12,565 bases of DNA. It comes from Methanocorpusculum sp. (GTDB lineage: Archaea > Halobacteriota > Methanomicrobia > Methanomicrobiales > Methanocorpusculaceae). Below the pieces are notes generated by a model. The model made no database searches. It saw only the letters and a list, made by a program, of their open reading frames with translations, and had not been told where the DNA came from. Location of the stretch: positions 1 to 12,565 of the forward strand of contig DALTYD010000023.1 in the NCBI GenBank assembly GCA_029986255.1, read 5' to 3'. Position 1 is the stretch's first letter; each line of letters begins with the position of its first letter. Shown piece by piece: positions 1 through 7,498 of the stretch. The translations under genes and the position numbers were made by a program.

Positions 1-8
1 CATTTTAT

Positions 9-66
9 TTATATTAGAAAAATTTTCCTTATCTTTATATTAGAGTGTCTAATATTATTATATTAG
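9..66. repeat. three copies of TTATATTAG
   Basis: The 9-mer TTATATTAG occurs at 9-17, 35-43 and 58-66, that is at intervals of 26 and 23 nt. The first two copies share one more leading T. In AT-rich DNA this could be chance, but three exact copies in 58 nt is more than expected from composition alone. No function is assigned. Confidence 0.45.
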
Positions 67-619
67 CCTAAGCATCCATTATATCATCGATTTCACGTTA
101 AGCTGATACATACCTTCTCATATTTTTCTTTTTTCCTCCCCTTCTCTATAACTCTCACTAATCTTTCCAGATTTTTCTTTCTCTTTCTCTTTCCTTATTC
201 GTTCTATGTGGTTTTTTTCTCAAATCAACTTTTTGGCATTCCTAATATACTGTGATATTAACGAGCAACTATGTTTGAATGATCTTGGATCTCTTATTAT
301 CTTCCTCAAAACGCTTATCTCGTGAGATACGTCCTTACCTATCCGTTCGAAGTAGTGATCTTCCGTTCCGTTTGAAATTTATACATGAAAATTTCTGGGT
401 TCTCCGCTATCTTCTCTCTTATTGATATGATGAATGCCTTATTCCTGTTTTTCCCATCTTTGACTTTGCTGCTCGAGTTAACTCCGTCTGTTTTTGTTCG
501 TTGCATCTGTTGTATTGTATCTAAAAATTCTTTCTATGGGTTTGGTCCAAGAGATAGCTGAAGATAGATAGTCTCATACATTTCTTCTCATTATTATCAA
601 TACTTGCGATCTTCATCGG

Positions 620-667
620 TTGAGTTTATTGTTGGGTAATCTTTTGATCATCCAAAAACCAACTCAA
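620..667. other. double-stem hairpin
   Basis: The outer arms TTGAGTT (620-626) and AACTCAA (661-667) pair perfectly over 7 bp. Inside, TTGGGTAATC (632-641) pairs with GATCATCCAA (646-655) over 10 positions with one G-T wobble and one A-C mismatch, closing on a TTTT loop (642-645). The two 5-nt internal bulges (627-631 and 656-660) are the same length. A TATA-like string (about 675-686) and a T run (691-696) follow. It could be a structured RNA, a terminator-like element, or the footprint of a lost element. Confidence 0.5.
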
Positions 668-1130
668 GACATTTGTATATAAATACTTAATTTTTTGTTT
701 TACTCACTATTCAGCTTATTTCATGAATGTTTGGAATCGTCTTCTTAAATCCAGACGATCATTATTAAAAAATAATATCCGGTTCTTGTATATGGTTCAT
801 GTGCGTGCGGGTTGGATAAAACATAGATGTTTCTATATGGTATGTTGTTCTATCTTGTTATAAAAACTGGAAATCGCTATTATCAATAATGAAAACTTCT
901 CTTTATCTTCTAATTTGACCATTCTTTTTATCATGTAGTGTGAACTGACTGTATTCAGTTCTGTATCGAGATACCTGAGTGTTTTGTCAGTATATCTTGT
1001 ACCGATCATTAACTTTACTATGCTCTCTCTATGGTTTCAGTATCAATCAGAATACCTACGTTTTGCCAGTCTTCTTAGTGAGTAAATATAAGAAAAATGA
1101 TCTGTTTTGCCTTCCCCGCATAATCTTCTG

Positions 1131-1973
1131 TTAGATATACTCAGACAATCTTCCTGCAACAGTCCGTACGGCATCAAATGCTGGATTATCAAAGAGATCC
1201 AGTGGACCAGAGAGCTTACCATCAGTTACTGAAAATCCCAAAGCTACTATTGGGATAATCTCACGTGCTACTGTTTTTCCATCACACAGGCTGACTGGGA
1301 AAAGTACTCCCCCTTCTTTCGAACTTTGGGGAATGGTGAATACGTTACAAAGCTCAGTAGTCGTTGGATATGGAAATTCCGATCGTGAGATCATTACCAC
1401 GCCGGAACCCGCGGATGCCACGGGAGAACTGTCAACTGTTGCGACGCCCACAATTCTGGAGTACTTCGCTGTCAAAAGTAGGGGATACAGATCCACGGGT
1501 GTCTGAAACATTTTTGAATCTTCGGTACAGAATATAAATCCATTTCCATTTGCAAGAGATGGTGTTGCAAATGGATTGGCAAACTGGGAAAGTAGGATTG
1601 GATTCCAAAATTTTGGAGCATTTGTTCCTGCAAGAAACAGCAAAAATGACTCGCTATTCCTCTCTGTAATTGTTAACCCGCACGTCACTGCTTTTTCATT
1701 CCTGGTAAATAATCTGCGTTTTTTTGCGATTTCAGCGGCAGATAAAACCACCATATCCTTCAGGGCTGAAATTTTTGGTGATTCTCCACCTTCTCTATGT
1801 ACCATAATTAGTACTAGCCAGTCAGAAACATGCGTTACAAGTGAATCCGTTAGGAGTGAACCTTCTGCTTCTCTTAATCTCTGTGCTGCCACCTGTAGTA
1901 CATCTGGAAATATTGTCACGGATCCTGCAATACCTCCAAGTGGCAATGCAGATATAGAAATTGTCGTTTTCAT
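1131..1973 (-). CDS. degenerate FBP aldolase/phosphatase-like protein (class V FBPase family)
   Basis: The 280-residue protein resembles the archaeal bifunctional fructose-1,6-bisphosphate aldolase/phosphatase. Shared landmarks are the MKTTIS start with GGIAG at 13-17, THVSD at 47-51, the FANPFATPSL block (131-140), FPVSLCDGKT (225-234) and the C-terminal LGF...GPLDLFDNPAFD block (245-267). The family is usually about 360-380 residues. Compared from memory with the Sulfolobus and Thermoproteus enzymes, the catalytic set is gone: the first-strand Asp is Pro11, the metal His is Ser18, the second Asp of the DD pair is Trp52, the ADKTEPG aspartate is Gly116. The YVGKDDP segment with the Schiff-base Lys and its Tyr is missing near 187-193, and the C-terminal tail is absent. 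It therefore probably cannot do either reaction. The frame is open, so it may be a regulatory or structural relative. It starts 3 nt after fbp, without a clear ribosome-binding site, which suggests translational coupling. Confidence 0.72.
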   Translation of the reverse strand: MKTTISISALPLGGIAGSVTIFPDVLQVAAQRLREAEGSLLTDSLVTHVSDWLVLIMVHREGGESPKISALKDMVVLSAAEIAKKRRLFTRNEKAVTCGLTITERNSESFLLFLAGTNAPKFWNPILLSQFANPFATPSLANGNGFIFCTEDSKMFQTPVDLYPLLLTAKYSRIVGVATVDSSPVASAGSGVVMISRSEFPYPTTTELCNVFTIPQSSKEGGVLFPVSLCDGKTVAREIIPIVALGFSVTDGKLSGPLDLFDNPAFDAVRTVAGRLSEYI

Positions 1974-1976
1974 GTT

Positions 1977-2867
1977 TTATGAGTTGTAAATTTTTTCGAT
2001 TTCTGCAATCATCTTGCGACTTCCTACATAGATCGGTGTTTTCTGATGCACCTGTTCTGGCACTATATCAAGAGGGTTTAATCTCCCAGTGGAGATAGCT
2101 CCTCCTGCCTGCAATGCCAAAAATCCAATTGGATTTGCCTCAAACATTAGTCGCAGTTTTCCCTCTAACGCTTTTGTTGTTGGAGGGTATGCATACACGC
2201 CGCCATATTTGAGTATTTGCTGGAAATCTGCAACAAATGATCCTGAGTATCGGTTTTTTCCACCAGCTGCCTCAATATTTGCGATGATTTTTGCATGTTC
2301 TGGCAGCCATTCCGTGCGCAAACCCCCTGATCCATAGAGAGTTCCTTCTGGAATCAGTAACCTTTTTTGTATCTGTTGATACACATTATTACTGTTCATG
2401 GCAAAGAGTGTAACACCTTGTCCAATCGAGAGAGTAAGCGTTGTTATAGGTCCATAAAGAATATAAAATGCAGCCTTCAAATCCTTTCCCGGTTGCAGAA
2501 CATCCCCATTATAAATACCCACAATGGTACCTACGCACATATTCACTGGAATAAGCGAGGATCCATCTAGTGGATCCATCACTACGGAATATTTTGCAGC
2601 AGGGGAGAGATTGGTGATCTCGTCTTGTTCTTCGGATGCAACTTCGCGCACAAGCTTACTCTTTGCAAGGACATCGGTAATATGTATATCTGTCCATTTG
2701 TCCATTTCCGTTTGTTGCTCGTCAGAGGCATTTGTTGAATCCGTATAATTTTGATTGTTGATAAATGCAGCACGAATTTGTGTTGCCTGTTCAGCTATTA
2801 AGAGGATTGTTTTGCTGAGATCTTCATGTACACCAGAATTTTTGAGATATTCTTGTAGGCTTATCAT
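1977..2867 (-). CDS. fbp: class I fructose-1,6-bisphosphatase
   Basis: Hydrolyses fructose 1,6-bisphosphate to fructose 6-phosphate and phosphate in gluconeogenesis, with Mg2+ in the cytoplasm. The 296 residues carry the class I signature: metal-binding SEE at 78-80, MDPLDGSS at 97-104 with Asp98 and Asp101, CVGTIVGIY at 111-119, the YSGSFVADF substrate-binding block, and KLRLMFEANP with metal ligand Glu243. The HQKTPIYVGS block closes the protein. After GSS the usual N(I/L)D is LIP, a small deviation next to the metal site. The start at 2867 gives the usual short N-terminus; GTGA about 8 nt upstream may be a weak ribosome-binding site. A TATA-like AATATATAAA lies only 14-24 nt before the ATG, closer than expected. 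The gene leads an operon with the degenerate class V relative. The neighbouring tbp is divergent. Confidence 0.93.
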   Translation of the reverse strand: MISLQEYLKNSGVHEDLSKTILLIAEQATQIRAAFINNQNYTDSTNASDEQQTEMDKWTDIHITDVLAKSKLVREVASEEQDEITNLSPAAKYSVVMDPLDGSSLIPVNMCVGTIVGIYNGDVLQPGKDLKAAFYILYGPITTLTLSIGQGVTLFAMNSNNVYQQIQKRLLIPEGTLYGSGGLRTEWLPEHAKIIANIEAAGGKNRYSGSFVADFQQILKYGGVYAYPPTTKALEGKLRLMFEANPIGFLALQAGGAISTGRLNPLDIVPEQVHQKTPIYVGSRKMIAEIEKIYNS

Positions 2868-3302
2868 GAATATTCACTGATTTATATATTGAATGTGAAT
2901 CGTAATAAGAAGTTCATCCTCTACTATCTTGGAGTCTTTGTTGTGATGTTTGCAAATGAATGCATCAATATTTTTGTCTTTTCTATCAATATCATCAGAA
3001 TATTTAATATTTTTTGGATATGTATGCGTTTTTTTCTTCGAAATTTTCATTCTCTGGAATACTTTTATTTAGTAAGTTGGATCTTATATATGATAAATTG
3101 GTTTCATTATTTCTCCTGATGGCATATTCATTTTTTTAAGAATAATACGAGTATCTGTCTAATTATGGTTATTGTCACCGTTTGTTTCTGGGCAGCAAGA
3201 ATTCGGTTCTTTTACGTGAACTGAATTCAGTGAAAAAAATTTGGCAAAATGATGTACCATGAACGCGAAGTATTATGCTTGCATCTCTCATATTAAATAG
3301 AG
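2868..3302. other. divergent intergenic region between fbp and tbp
   Basis: The 435 nt between the two divergent starts must hold both promoters. The + strand is T-rich, which creates a long hydrophobic open frame (TTG start at 2889) that I regard as a composition artefact. A 12-bp palindrome lies at 3220-3231. For tbp, a weak TATA-like string GTATTATGC at about 3270-3278 sits near -26 of the ATG and would allow a leaderless message; TATTAAATA at 3291-3299 is too close to the start. Nothing else is supported. Confidence 0.5.
3220..3231. promoter_or_regulatory. 12-bp palindrome upstream of tbp
   Basis: ACTGAATTCAGT is a perfect palindrome 72-83 nt before the tbp start codon. It could be an operator for a dimeric regulator. 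A looser relative (AACTGA, 6-nt gap, TCAGTT) lies at 943-960. A palindrome of this size can arise by chance, so the call is weak. Confidence 0.22.
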
Positions 3303-3869
3303 ATGGATGGGAAAACATACGATTCGCTGAAGATTGAAAATATCGTTGCATCCGGTGTAATCGCAAATGAGATTAATTTGGCAAAGATTGCTGAAAAGAT
3401 TGATGGCTGTGAGCTAAATACCAAACGCTTCCCTGGGGCTGTCTATCGTATTGATGATCCAAGGATGGCCTCTTTGATATTTTCCTCGGGAAAAGTGGTT
3501 TTAACTGGCATAAGGAACGATTCTGCGCTTCAAAATGGCCTGGAAATCATTTTGAAATCTCTCAAAGAGGCTGGGGTACAGATACTGAACGTCCCTAAAG
3601 TTGCGGTGACAAATATTGTTTGTTCATATGATATTGGTAAATTTATTAACTTGAACCGGATTGTTGCAACTCTGTCTCTTGAAGCAATTGAATATGAACC
3701 GGAGCAGTTTCCAGGTCTAGTCTATCGCATTAAAGATCCAAAAATCGTTGCACTCCTCTTTTCATCAGGAAAAATCATTTTAACTGGTGGAAAAAATCTT
3801 GATGATGTTCGTCGCGGTCTTGATTTTCTAGAGGAACGTCTGGAAAGCATCTTAAAGGAACTGAAATAA
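3303..3869 (+). CDS. tbp: TATA-box-binding protein
   Basis: General transcription factor that binds the TATA box and, with TFB, recruits the archaeal RNA polymerase. The 188 residues form the expected two tandem repeats, about 9-95 and 100-186. Matching landmarks occur in each: RFPGAVYRIDDP (42-53) with QFPGLVYRIKDP (135-146), and FSSGKVVLTG (60-69) with FSSGKIILTG (153-162). These are the DNA-contacting strands that give the saddle shape. The length is standard for archaeal TBP and there is almost no acidic tail. The start at 3303 places MDGKTYDSLKIENIVAS directly before the first strand as in relatives. It is a single gene, divergent from fbp and convergent with the helicase operon. Confidence 0.97.
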   Translation: MDGKTYDSLKIENIVASGVIANEINLAKIAEKIDGCELNTKRFPGAVYRIDDPRMASLIFSSGKVVLTGIRNDSALQNGLEIILKSLKEAGVQILNVPKVAVTNIVCSYDIGKFINLNRIVATLSLEAIEYEPEQFPGLVYRIKDPKIVALLFSSGKIILTGGKNLDDVRRGLDFLEERLESILKELK

Positions 3870-4019
3870 TGCAGGTCCCTGATCATCTATGTCATTTTCT
3901 CTGAACAATCGGATTATTTCAAATATTTCCTTGATTTTTTTCAGAATGATCCTTGTTTTATTTAATTTTTCTTCTAGATCATCTGATAATCTGGCAATGG
4001 TTCTATGAATTGATTGTGG
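3852..4019 (-). other. 55-codon coding-like frame directly after the helicase stop
   Basis: Reading on past the helicase TAA in the same frame gives 55 sense codons ending at a TAA (3852-3854) that overlaps the 3' end of tbp. The translation is charged and helical in character (LSDDLEEKLNKTRIILKK then IKEIFEIIRLFREND, roughly heptad spaced) and ends QGPALFQFL. No ATG, GTG or TTG lies in the frame. The helicase already ends in its family-typical RFW tail, so this is not obviously a lost part of it. It may be the remnant of a small downstream gene whose start decayed, or chance in A-rich DNA. I do not recognise a family. Confidence 0.22.
3935..3975 (+). terminator. candidate U-tract terminator of tbp
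   Basis: A run of seven T (3935-3941) and a second T-rich string (about 3956-3975) start 66 nt after the tbp stop. Archaeal termination mostly uses such T tracts without a stem. No comparable tract serves the helicase operon on the opposite strand. Confidence 0.3.
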
Positions 4020-6734
4020 TTAACTTGACCAGAATCGATGGGTCTTAACAAAACGTCTCTCAGCTTTTTGGATCTCTCGATAGAAATTGTCTCCTGCTGC
4101 AAAGGTGTTTAAAATTCTCGCAGCAGCCTCTGGCCCAACACCGCGACCGGCCAACGCAATGATTGCTTTCTTTCCACTGGATAAGACTATGTTTGCATTG
4201 CGAAGCATTCGTATCTCTGCTTCTTTTTCCTCGATATCTTTGTTTTTCTTTTTCATCGCTTGATACATCTTTTCCTCGTAGGGCTTGAGAACTGCAATTA
4301 GTCGTGCTCCGCAAACAGGACACTGAGGCGTATCAGGAGCTAGACCTACTTTTGTGTGACATTTCCAACTTTTGCAGTACATACATGCGAGTATAATACT
4401 CTGCTCCTCAATGCGGCGCTTCATATTCGCAATAATCGCCTGTTCTGTCTCAGGTGGTGTAATTAGATCTTTTTTGGTGAAAAAGCTTTCAGCGCCGATA
4501 ATGGACAATCGACTTGTTACTGTTTTAATGTTATGATCTCTGATCCTTTGTATTATTATGCGCGCATGTTCTACATCCATATTCGAGATGAACAATTCAC
4601 GAAAAGCTTCTTTTTCAATTACTGTGTCATTGAAAAGATCCAGAAGTCGATTGATACTGATCTTCTCATAGTCTGCATCCACATCAATTGCGCCAAATTT
4701 TTTAGCCACTTGCACTAACTTCCATTTATATAGAGTGGTTTTTTTGAGTGCAAGCGTGAGAATTGCTTCAATATGATCTGGCTCTAACGAACAGAGCAAC
4801 TCGTTTACATCCGATGCACATAATAACTTTGGCAAGCGCAAAAAAATCCGATAGGCGTTCGTTTCAATACCAACTGATGTTCCATACCGTGCAGAGAGGA
4901 GAATTGATAACACGCGCCCGAGTGTTTCATTGACTTTATGACCTCCGCAGATGTTGATGACAACTCCGTCGTCAGCATCCTCAATTACGATCACTTTGTC
5001 AGTCGCCACGATAGAATGATTCTTTCTCATCTCTGCTAGAATCTTCTTTGGGAATGCAACGGTTTGTTCATCTGCATTATAATCATCAAAGTTTTGTAAG
5101 CGCCGAAGTTGCCCTGCTTCCATTGCAATAGAGAAGGAAACGGGAATTTGCTCTCCTTCCCATGATGGAAGCTCTCCTTTTGCGTTTTTTGCCGGTTCAA
5201 CCATGATATGTTCCTTGGTGATATCTAGTACTCGCCACATCTTTCCACGGGCAACAAATACTGCTCCTGCAAAAATCCAATTGATTACAAATGATTCGTC
5301 CAACGTTCCTACGGGTTTGCGAGATACCACATCAAAGACAATACTCTTCTTCTCATCTGCAATCATCGAGAGATTTTGTGAAAGATATCGGCGAGTACGT
5401 GATTTGGTGATGATCACGTCGCCTTCGGTTCGGATGAGATAATGTTTTTCCATCTGGTTAATGATCTCACGGATTAGAATGCTGGTATCGGCGAAGCAAT
5501 AACTGTGGGAAAAAATTTCTTCAATTTTTTGGATTGGAACTTTACCTTGTTCAACTGCAATTGCAGCGATTTGATTTGCGATGACATCACTTGCGTTAAT
5601 TTGCGGACTAATATTTTCTGGTTTGTTCTCCATAGCTTTTTTGACGATCACCATCGCCTCAATACAGTCATCAAAATTGGTCGCTAGAACGGTACCTTTT
5701 GAGGTCCCATTCAGCTGATGTCCCGCTCTTCCAGCTCGTTGAATCAGCCTAGATACTTCGCGAGGAGAGTTGAACTGGACAACATAATCAATCTTGCCGA
5801 TATCAATGCCTAATTCCATGGAGGATGTGCTGATCAATCCTCGCAATACGCCTTCTTTGAACCTGTTTTCTGCATCAATTCTCATCTCACGTGAGAGTGA
5901 GCTGTGATGTACATCGACATCTCCGCGTTCTTGGAGGGCATGCCCAATGGCCTCGGCAACACTTCGTGTGTTGGTGAAGATGAGAGTTGATGTGTGGGCA
6001 TTAATGCATTTTTCGATAAATTTTGTCTGGTCTGTAAACGATTTTCCCGCAAACTGAACAGTGATATCTAGTGTTTTTGATATTGGTACCTGGACAATCG
6101 TGAATGGGCGTTTACCGCAGAGAAATTGTCCTATAACATTTGGATTTCCAACTGTTGCGGAGATTCCAATGCGCTGAGCTTCTCCGGAGAGCTCCATGAT
6201 TCGTTCAAGACAGATCGATAGTTGTGCCCCGCGTTTGGAACAAGCAAGTTCATGAATTTCATCAATGACAATGAATCGGACGCCTGAAAGGTGTTTTCGG
6301 AGAACTTTTCCCATCATCATAGCCTGAAGACTTTCAGGCGTTGTTATCAATAGATCCGGGGGGTGTGTTGCTTGTTTACGCCGTTGGGTCTGCGTAGTGT
6401 CTCCATGGCGCACGGAGATTTGTATCCCAAGTTCTTTTCCCCACCATTCTAGTCGCTTCATCATGTCCCGATTGAGGGAACGCAAAGGTGTTATATAGAG
6501 TGTTGTGAATCCTGGTGGGTGTGGTTCGGTCAGCATCCTGTGAAAAATCGGAAGCAGTGCGCTTTCAGTTTTTCCTGTTCCCGTTGGAGCAATAAGGATT
6601 GCATTATCTCCTCGGATGAGTTTAGGTACTGCGCGTAACTGGATCTCGGAGAATTCATCAAACCCCCTCTGGTCTAGGGCTTTACAAATTTTTGGGTGAA
6701 GACTTTCTCTCAGTTTTTCAATAGTTGCCATCAT
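4020..6734 (-). CDS. lhr: Lhr-type superfamily 2 DEAD/DEAH helicase
   Basis: ATP-driven nucleic-acid translocase of the Lhr-core family, tied to DNA repair and replication restart. The 904 residues hold the full helicase core: Walker A APTGTGKT (49-56), TTPES (131-135), DEIH (159-162), SAT (192-194), the STSSMELGIDIG block (302-313) and QRAGRAGH (332-339). The long C-terminal half fits the winged-helix and Lhr-specific domains. It includes a four-cysteine zinc site (Cys784, Cys787, Cys805, Cys808), a short charged helix and a helix-hairpin-like GVGPEAAA segment, then the family-typical aromatic RFW tail. A strong ribosome-binding site, AGGAG, lies 6 nt before the first of two tandem ATGs. It is the last gene of a three-gene operon, 14 nt after the phosphoesterase. 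Its full length argues against general poor sequence quality here. Confidence 0.93.
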   Translation of the reverse strand: MMATIEKLRESLHPKICKALDQRGFDEFSEIQLRAVPKLIRGDNAILIAPTGTGKTESALLPIFHRMLTEPHPPGFTTLYITPLRSLNRDMMKRLEWWGKELGIQISVRHGDTTQTQRRKQATHPPDLLITTPESLQAMMMGKVLRKHLSGVRFIVIDEIHELACSKRGAQLSICLERIMELSGEAQRIGISATVGNPNVIGQFLCGKRPFTIVQVPISKTLDITVQFAGKSFTDQTKFIEKCINAHTSTLIFTNTRSVAEAIGHALQERGDVDVHHSSLSREMRIDAENRFKEGVLRGLISTSSMELGIDIGKIDYVVQFNSPREVSRLIQRAGRAGHQLNGTSKGTVLATNFDDCIEAMVIVKKAMENKPENISPQINASDVIANQIAAIAVEQGKVPIQKIEEIFSHSYCFADTSILIREIINQMEKHYLIRTEGDVIITKSRTRRYLSQNLSMIADEKKSIVFDVVSRKPVGTLDESFVINWIFAGAVFVARGKMWRVLDITKEHIMVEPAKNAKGELPSWEGEQIPVSFSIAMEAGQLRRLQNFDDYNADEQTVAFPKKILAEMRKNHSIVATDKVIVIEDADDGVVINICGGHKVNETLGRVLSILLSARYGTSVGIETNAYRIFLRLPKLLCASDVNELLCSLEPDHIEAILTLALKKTTLYKWKLVQVAKKFGAIDVDADYEKISINRLLDLFNDTVIEKEAFRELFISNMDVEHARIIIQRIRDHNIKTVTSRLSIIGAESFFTKKDLITPPETEQAIIANMKRRIEEQSIILACMYCKSWKCHTKVGLAPDTPQCPVCGARLIAVLKPYEEKMYQAMKKKNKDIEEKEAEIRMLRNANIVLSSGKKAIIALAGRGVGPEAAARILNTFAAGDNFYREIQKAERRFVKTHRFWSS

Positions 6735-6748
6735 GAATTCTCCTGTTC

Positions 6749-7492
6749 TTAGCTAAGATTATCCCATGTGTCAACGTACGTACCATCTTTAAGAAACACC
6801 TCCGCTGTTTCGGTTTTGATAGCTTTTGCAATTGGGGATATTTTGCTTCCAGGGATCTTTCGAACATCGAGACCTCCAGCTAGTTCATAGAAAGCGGGAA
6901 CGAGAAGTACTCGAGTTTCAGTGTTGGTTTTTGGAATCTCTATTTTAGTTCTATCTATCTCTGCCATAATGTAGCCTGGTGTTCCACGGAGTGAACAACC
7001 AATTTCATCATAGAGATTGACAATAGGGTGATGATGACCACAAAGGATAAGTTTTCCGGCAAGTTCTGGTGATGGGATTGTATGACCATGCATATAGCCA
7101 TATCCATCGATAACAGCTCCATTTTTTGGGAGTATCTCGTCATTTAGAAGATATTTTTCTAGACCTGTATCATGATTTCCTGGAGCAATCCGGAGTTTAG
7201 TTTTTTTTCTGAGTTTTTTAAAGATAACTGGAACTTCATTTTTTTCCTGACATGTCACGTAAGGGATCATGTGTTTGAGATCACCTAAAATCACTAGGTA
7301 GTCGGGATCACTTTCCTCAATGATTGTTAGAAGTCGGGTGAGTCTGGATTTTGTTCCACTATGAACATGGATTCCACGACGATGCAATTCAGTTTCAACA
7401 CCGAAGTGAGGGTCTGCGATGGTCAGTGTCCGTTCGTTTCGTTTAATGAGAATAGCTGGTCCATTCGGATAGAATTCTGGTGTTATTGGCAT
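6749..7492 (-). CDS. calcineurin-like metallophosphoesterase (COG1407 type)
   Basis: Predicted dinuclear-metal phosphodiesterase or nuclease of the ICC-like group. All metal-binding motifs are visible in 247 residues: ADPHFG (26-31), GDLKH (70-74), GNHD (105-108), HGH (135-137) and CGHHHP (151-156). Family members accompany Lhr helicases in archaea and bacteria (bacterial PdeM), and a homologue follows the RPA-associated gene in haloarchaea (named rpe there, as I recall). Here it sits exactly between the two, with gaps of 6 nt and 14 nt, so a joint role in DNA repair is a sound inference. No clear ribosome-binding site precedes the ATG, which fits coupling to the upstream stop. The physiological substrate is unknown. 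Confidence 0.9.
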   Translation of the reverse strand: MPITPEFYPNGPAILIKRNERTLTIADPHFGVETELHRRGIHVHSGTKSRLTRLLTIIEESDPDYLVILGDLKHMIPYVTCQEKNEVPVIFKKLRKKTKLRIAPGNHDTGLEKYLLNDEILPKNGAVIDGYGYMHGHTIPSPELAGKLILCGHHHPIVNLYDEIGCSLRGTPGYIMAEIDRTKIEIPKTNTETRVLLVPAFYELAGGLDVRKIPGSKISPIAKAIKTETAEVFLKDGTYVDTWDNLS

Positions 7493-7498
7493 TTTTGT

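Larger units (their letters stand above)
1..1130. other. gene-free, T-rich stretch
   Basis: No recognisable protein or RNA gene is seen on either strand of this 1.1 kb. The + strand is strongly T-rich, with a long pyrimidine tract at about 120-220, and stops interrupt every frame. What it does hold: three copies of a 9-mer at 9-66, a double-stem hairpin at 620-667, a TATA-like string at about 675-686 followed by a 46-codon open frame at 723-863 (a basic peptide unlike anything I know), and an inverted repeat (AACTGA / TCAGTT) at 943-960. The stretch lies downstream of the fbp operon, so it may be the wreck of one or more minus-strand genes. I could not match any fragment to a family. Confidence 0.6.

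Noticed and set aside
335..360. GTTCGAA string as a tRNA T-loop
   Set aside because: No matching T stem, anticodon arm or acceptor stem can be formed around it.
2889..3119. 76-codon hydrophobic frame (+), a possible small membrane protein
   Set aside because: It begins with TTG without a ribosome-binding site and its Phe, Ile and Leu content follows from the T-rich strand; it occupies the fbp promoter region.
3175..3366. 63-codon frame antisense to the tbp start
   Set aside because: It overlaps the well-supported tbp 5' end and resembles no family; it is a shadow frame.
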